In this document: in pieces, positions 5,524-5,558 of the stretch
Position numbering within the stretch: the stretch's first letter is position 1
How the letters are laid out: every line of letters begins with the position of its first letter
NCBI GenBank assembly: GCA_017390245.1
Contig: JAFPCE010000027.1
Location: 1 to 5,558, forward strand
Length of the DNA: 5,558 nucleotides
DNA from: Selenomonadaceae bacterium
Lineage (GTDB): Bacteria; Bacillota; Negativicutes; Selenomonadales; Selenomonadaceae
Direction of reading: 5' to 3'
Position numbers and translations under genes: made by a program
Notes under the pieces: model-generated
The model's input: the letters and a program-made list of their open reading frames with translations, nothing else
What the model was told of the DNA's origin: nothing
Databases searched by the model: none

Positions 5524-5558
5524 GACAAAATCATTGCCAGTGCCCTACCATTTAGTAA
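5524..5558 (-). other. N-terminal dapF coding remnant with in-frame TAG
   Basis: Read on the minus strand in the dapF frame, these bases give (F)TKW, stop, GTGNDFV and then join the MIDC of the downstream open frame. GxGNDF is the conserved start of DapF and contains the substrate-contacting Asn. The segment is therefore real dapF coding sequence rather than leader. The stop is TAG at 5545-5547, where a CAG (Gln) would need a single C-to-T change. The bases run to the window edge, so the true start codon is not visible. Confidence 0.8.

Noticed and set aside
1..5558. CRISPR arrays, tRNA or rRNA genes, insertion sequences, defence or biosynthetic clusters
   Set aside because: No regularly spaced repeats, cloverleaf or rRNA-like stretches, terminal inverted repeats or transposase-like frames were seen. 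Seven housekeeping genes account for nearly all the sequence.

Overview
This window is a compact housekeeping block from what looks like a Gram-positive-lineage (Firmicutes/Bacillota) genome. All seven recognisable genes lie on the minus strand. Read in the direction of transcription (from 5558 down to 1) the order is dapF, yicC/yloC-family, remA, gmk, rpoZ, coaBC, then a terminator, an independent promoter, and ribF. The run yicC-remA-gmk-rpoZ-coaBC is the classic Firmicutes order, as in Bacillus subtilis yloC-remA-gmk-rpoZ-coaBC. A diaminopimelate gene just upstream, the short omega subunit and the intermediate base composition make a Negativicutes (Selenomonas/Megamonas-like) anaerobe my best guess. 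That taxonomic placement is inference only.

Layout. Positions 4726-5558 hold dapF, whose 5' end leaves the window. Its reading frame carries an in-frame TAG at 5545-5547, inside the conserved N-terminal motif. yicC follows after 12 bases, remA after 43 bases, and gmk after only 2 bases, with a GTG start and a strong ribosome binding site nested in the end of remA. An AT-rich 119-base gap precedes rpoZ. A 48-base gap with an 8-bp GC-rich hairpin separates rpoZ from coaBC. The operon ends at a strong hairpin terminator (1265-1298). The 251-base gap 1071-1321 also holds a convincing sigma-A promoter for ribF (TTGCCT-17-TATAAT). Its -35 box lies inside an imperfect inverted repeat, and phased CTTTTCA-like repeats lie further upstream. 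Past ribF, positions 1-137 hold no gene but carry another sigma-A-like promoter, a small hairpin at the predicted transcript start, and a Shine-Dalgarno sequence at the very edge. The next minus-strand gene therefore starts just outside the window.

How the genes fit together. They serve core growth: lysine/peptidoglycan precursor (dapF), RNA turnover (yicC family), DNA-binding regulation (remA), guanine nucleotide supply (gmk), RNA polymerase assembly (rpoZ), coenzyme A (coaBC) and flavin cofactors (ribF). CoaC is itself an FMN-dependent enzyme, so ribF and coaBC are biochemically linked, although they appear to be separate transcripts.

I see no mobile element, CRISPR array, RNA gene or new multi-gene system. 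The points most worth checking are the amber codon in dapF and the operator-like architecture upstream of ribF.
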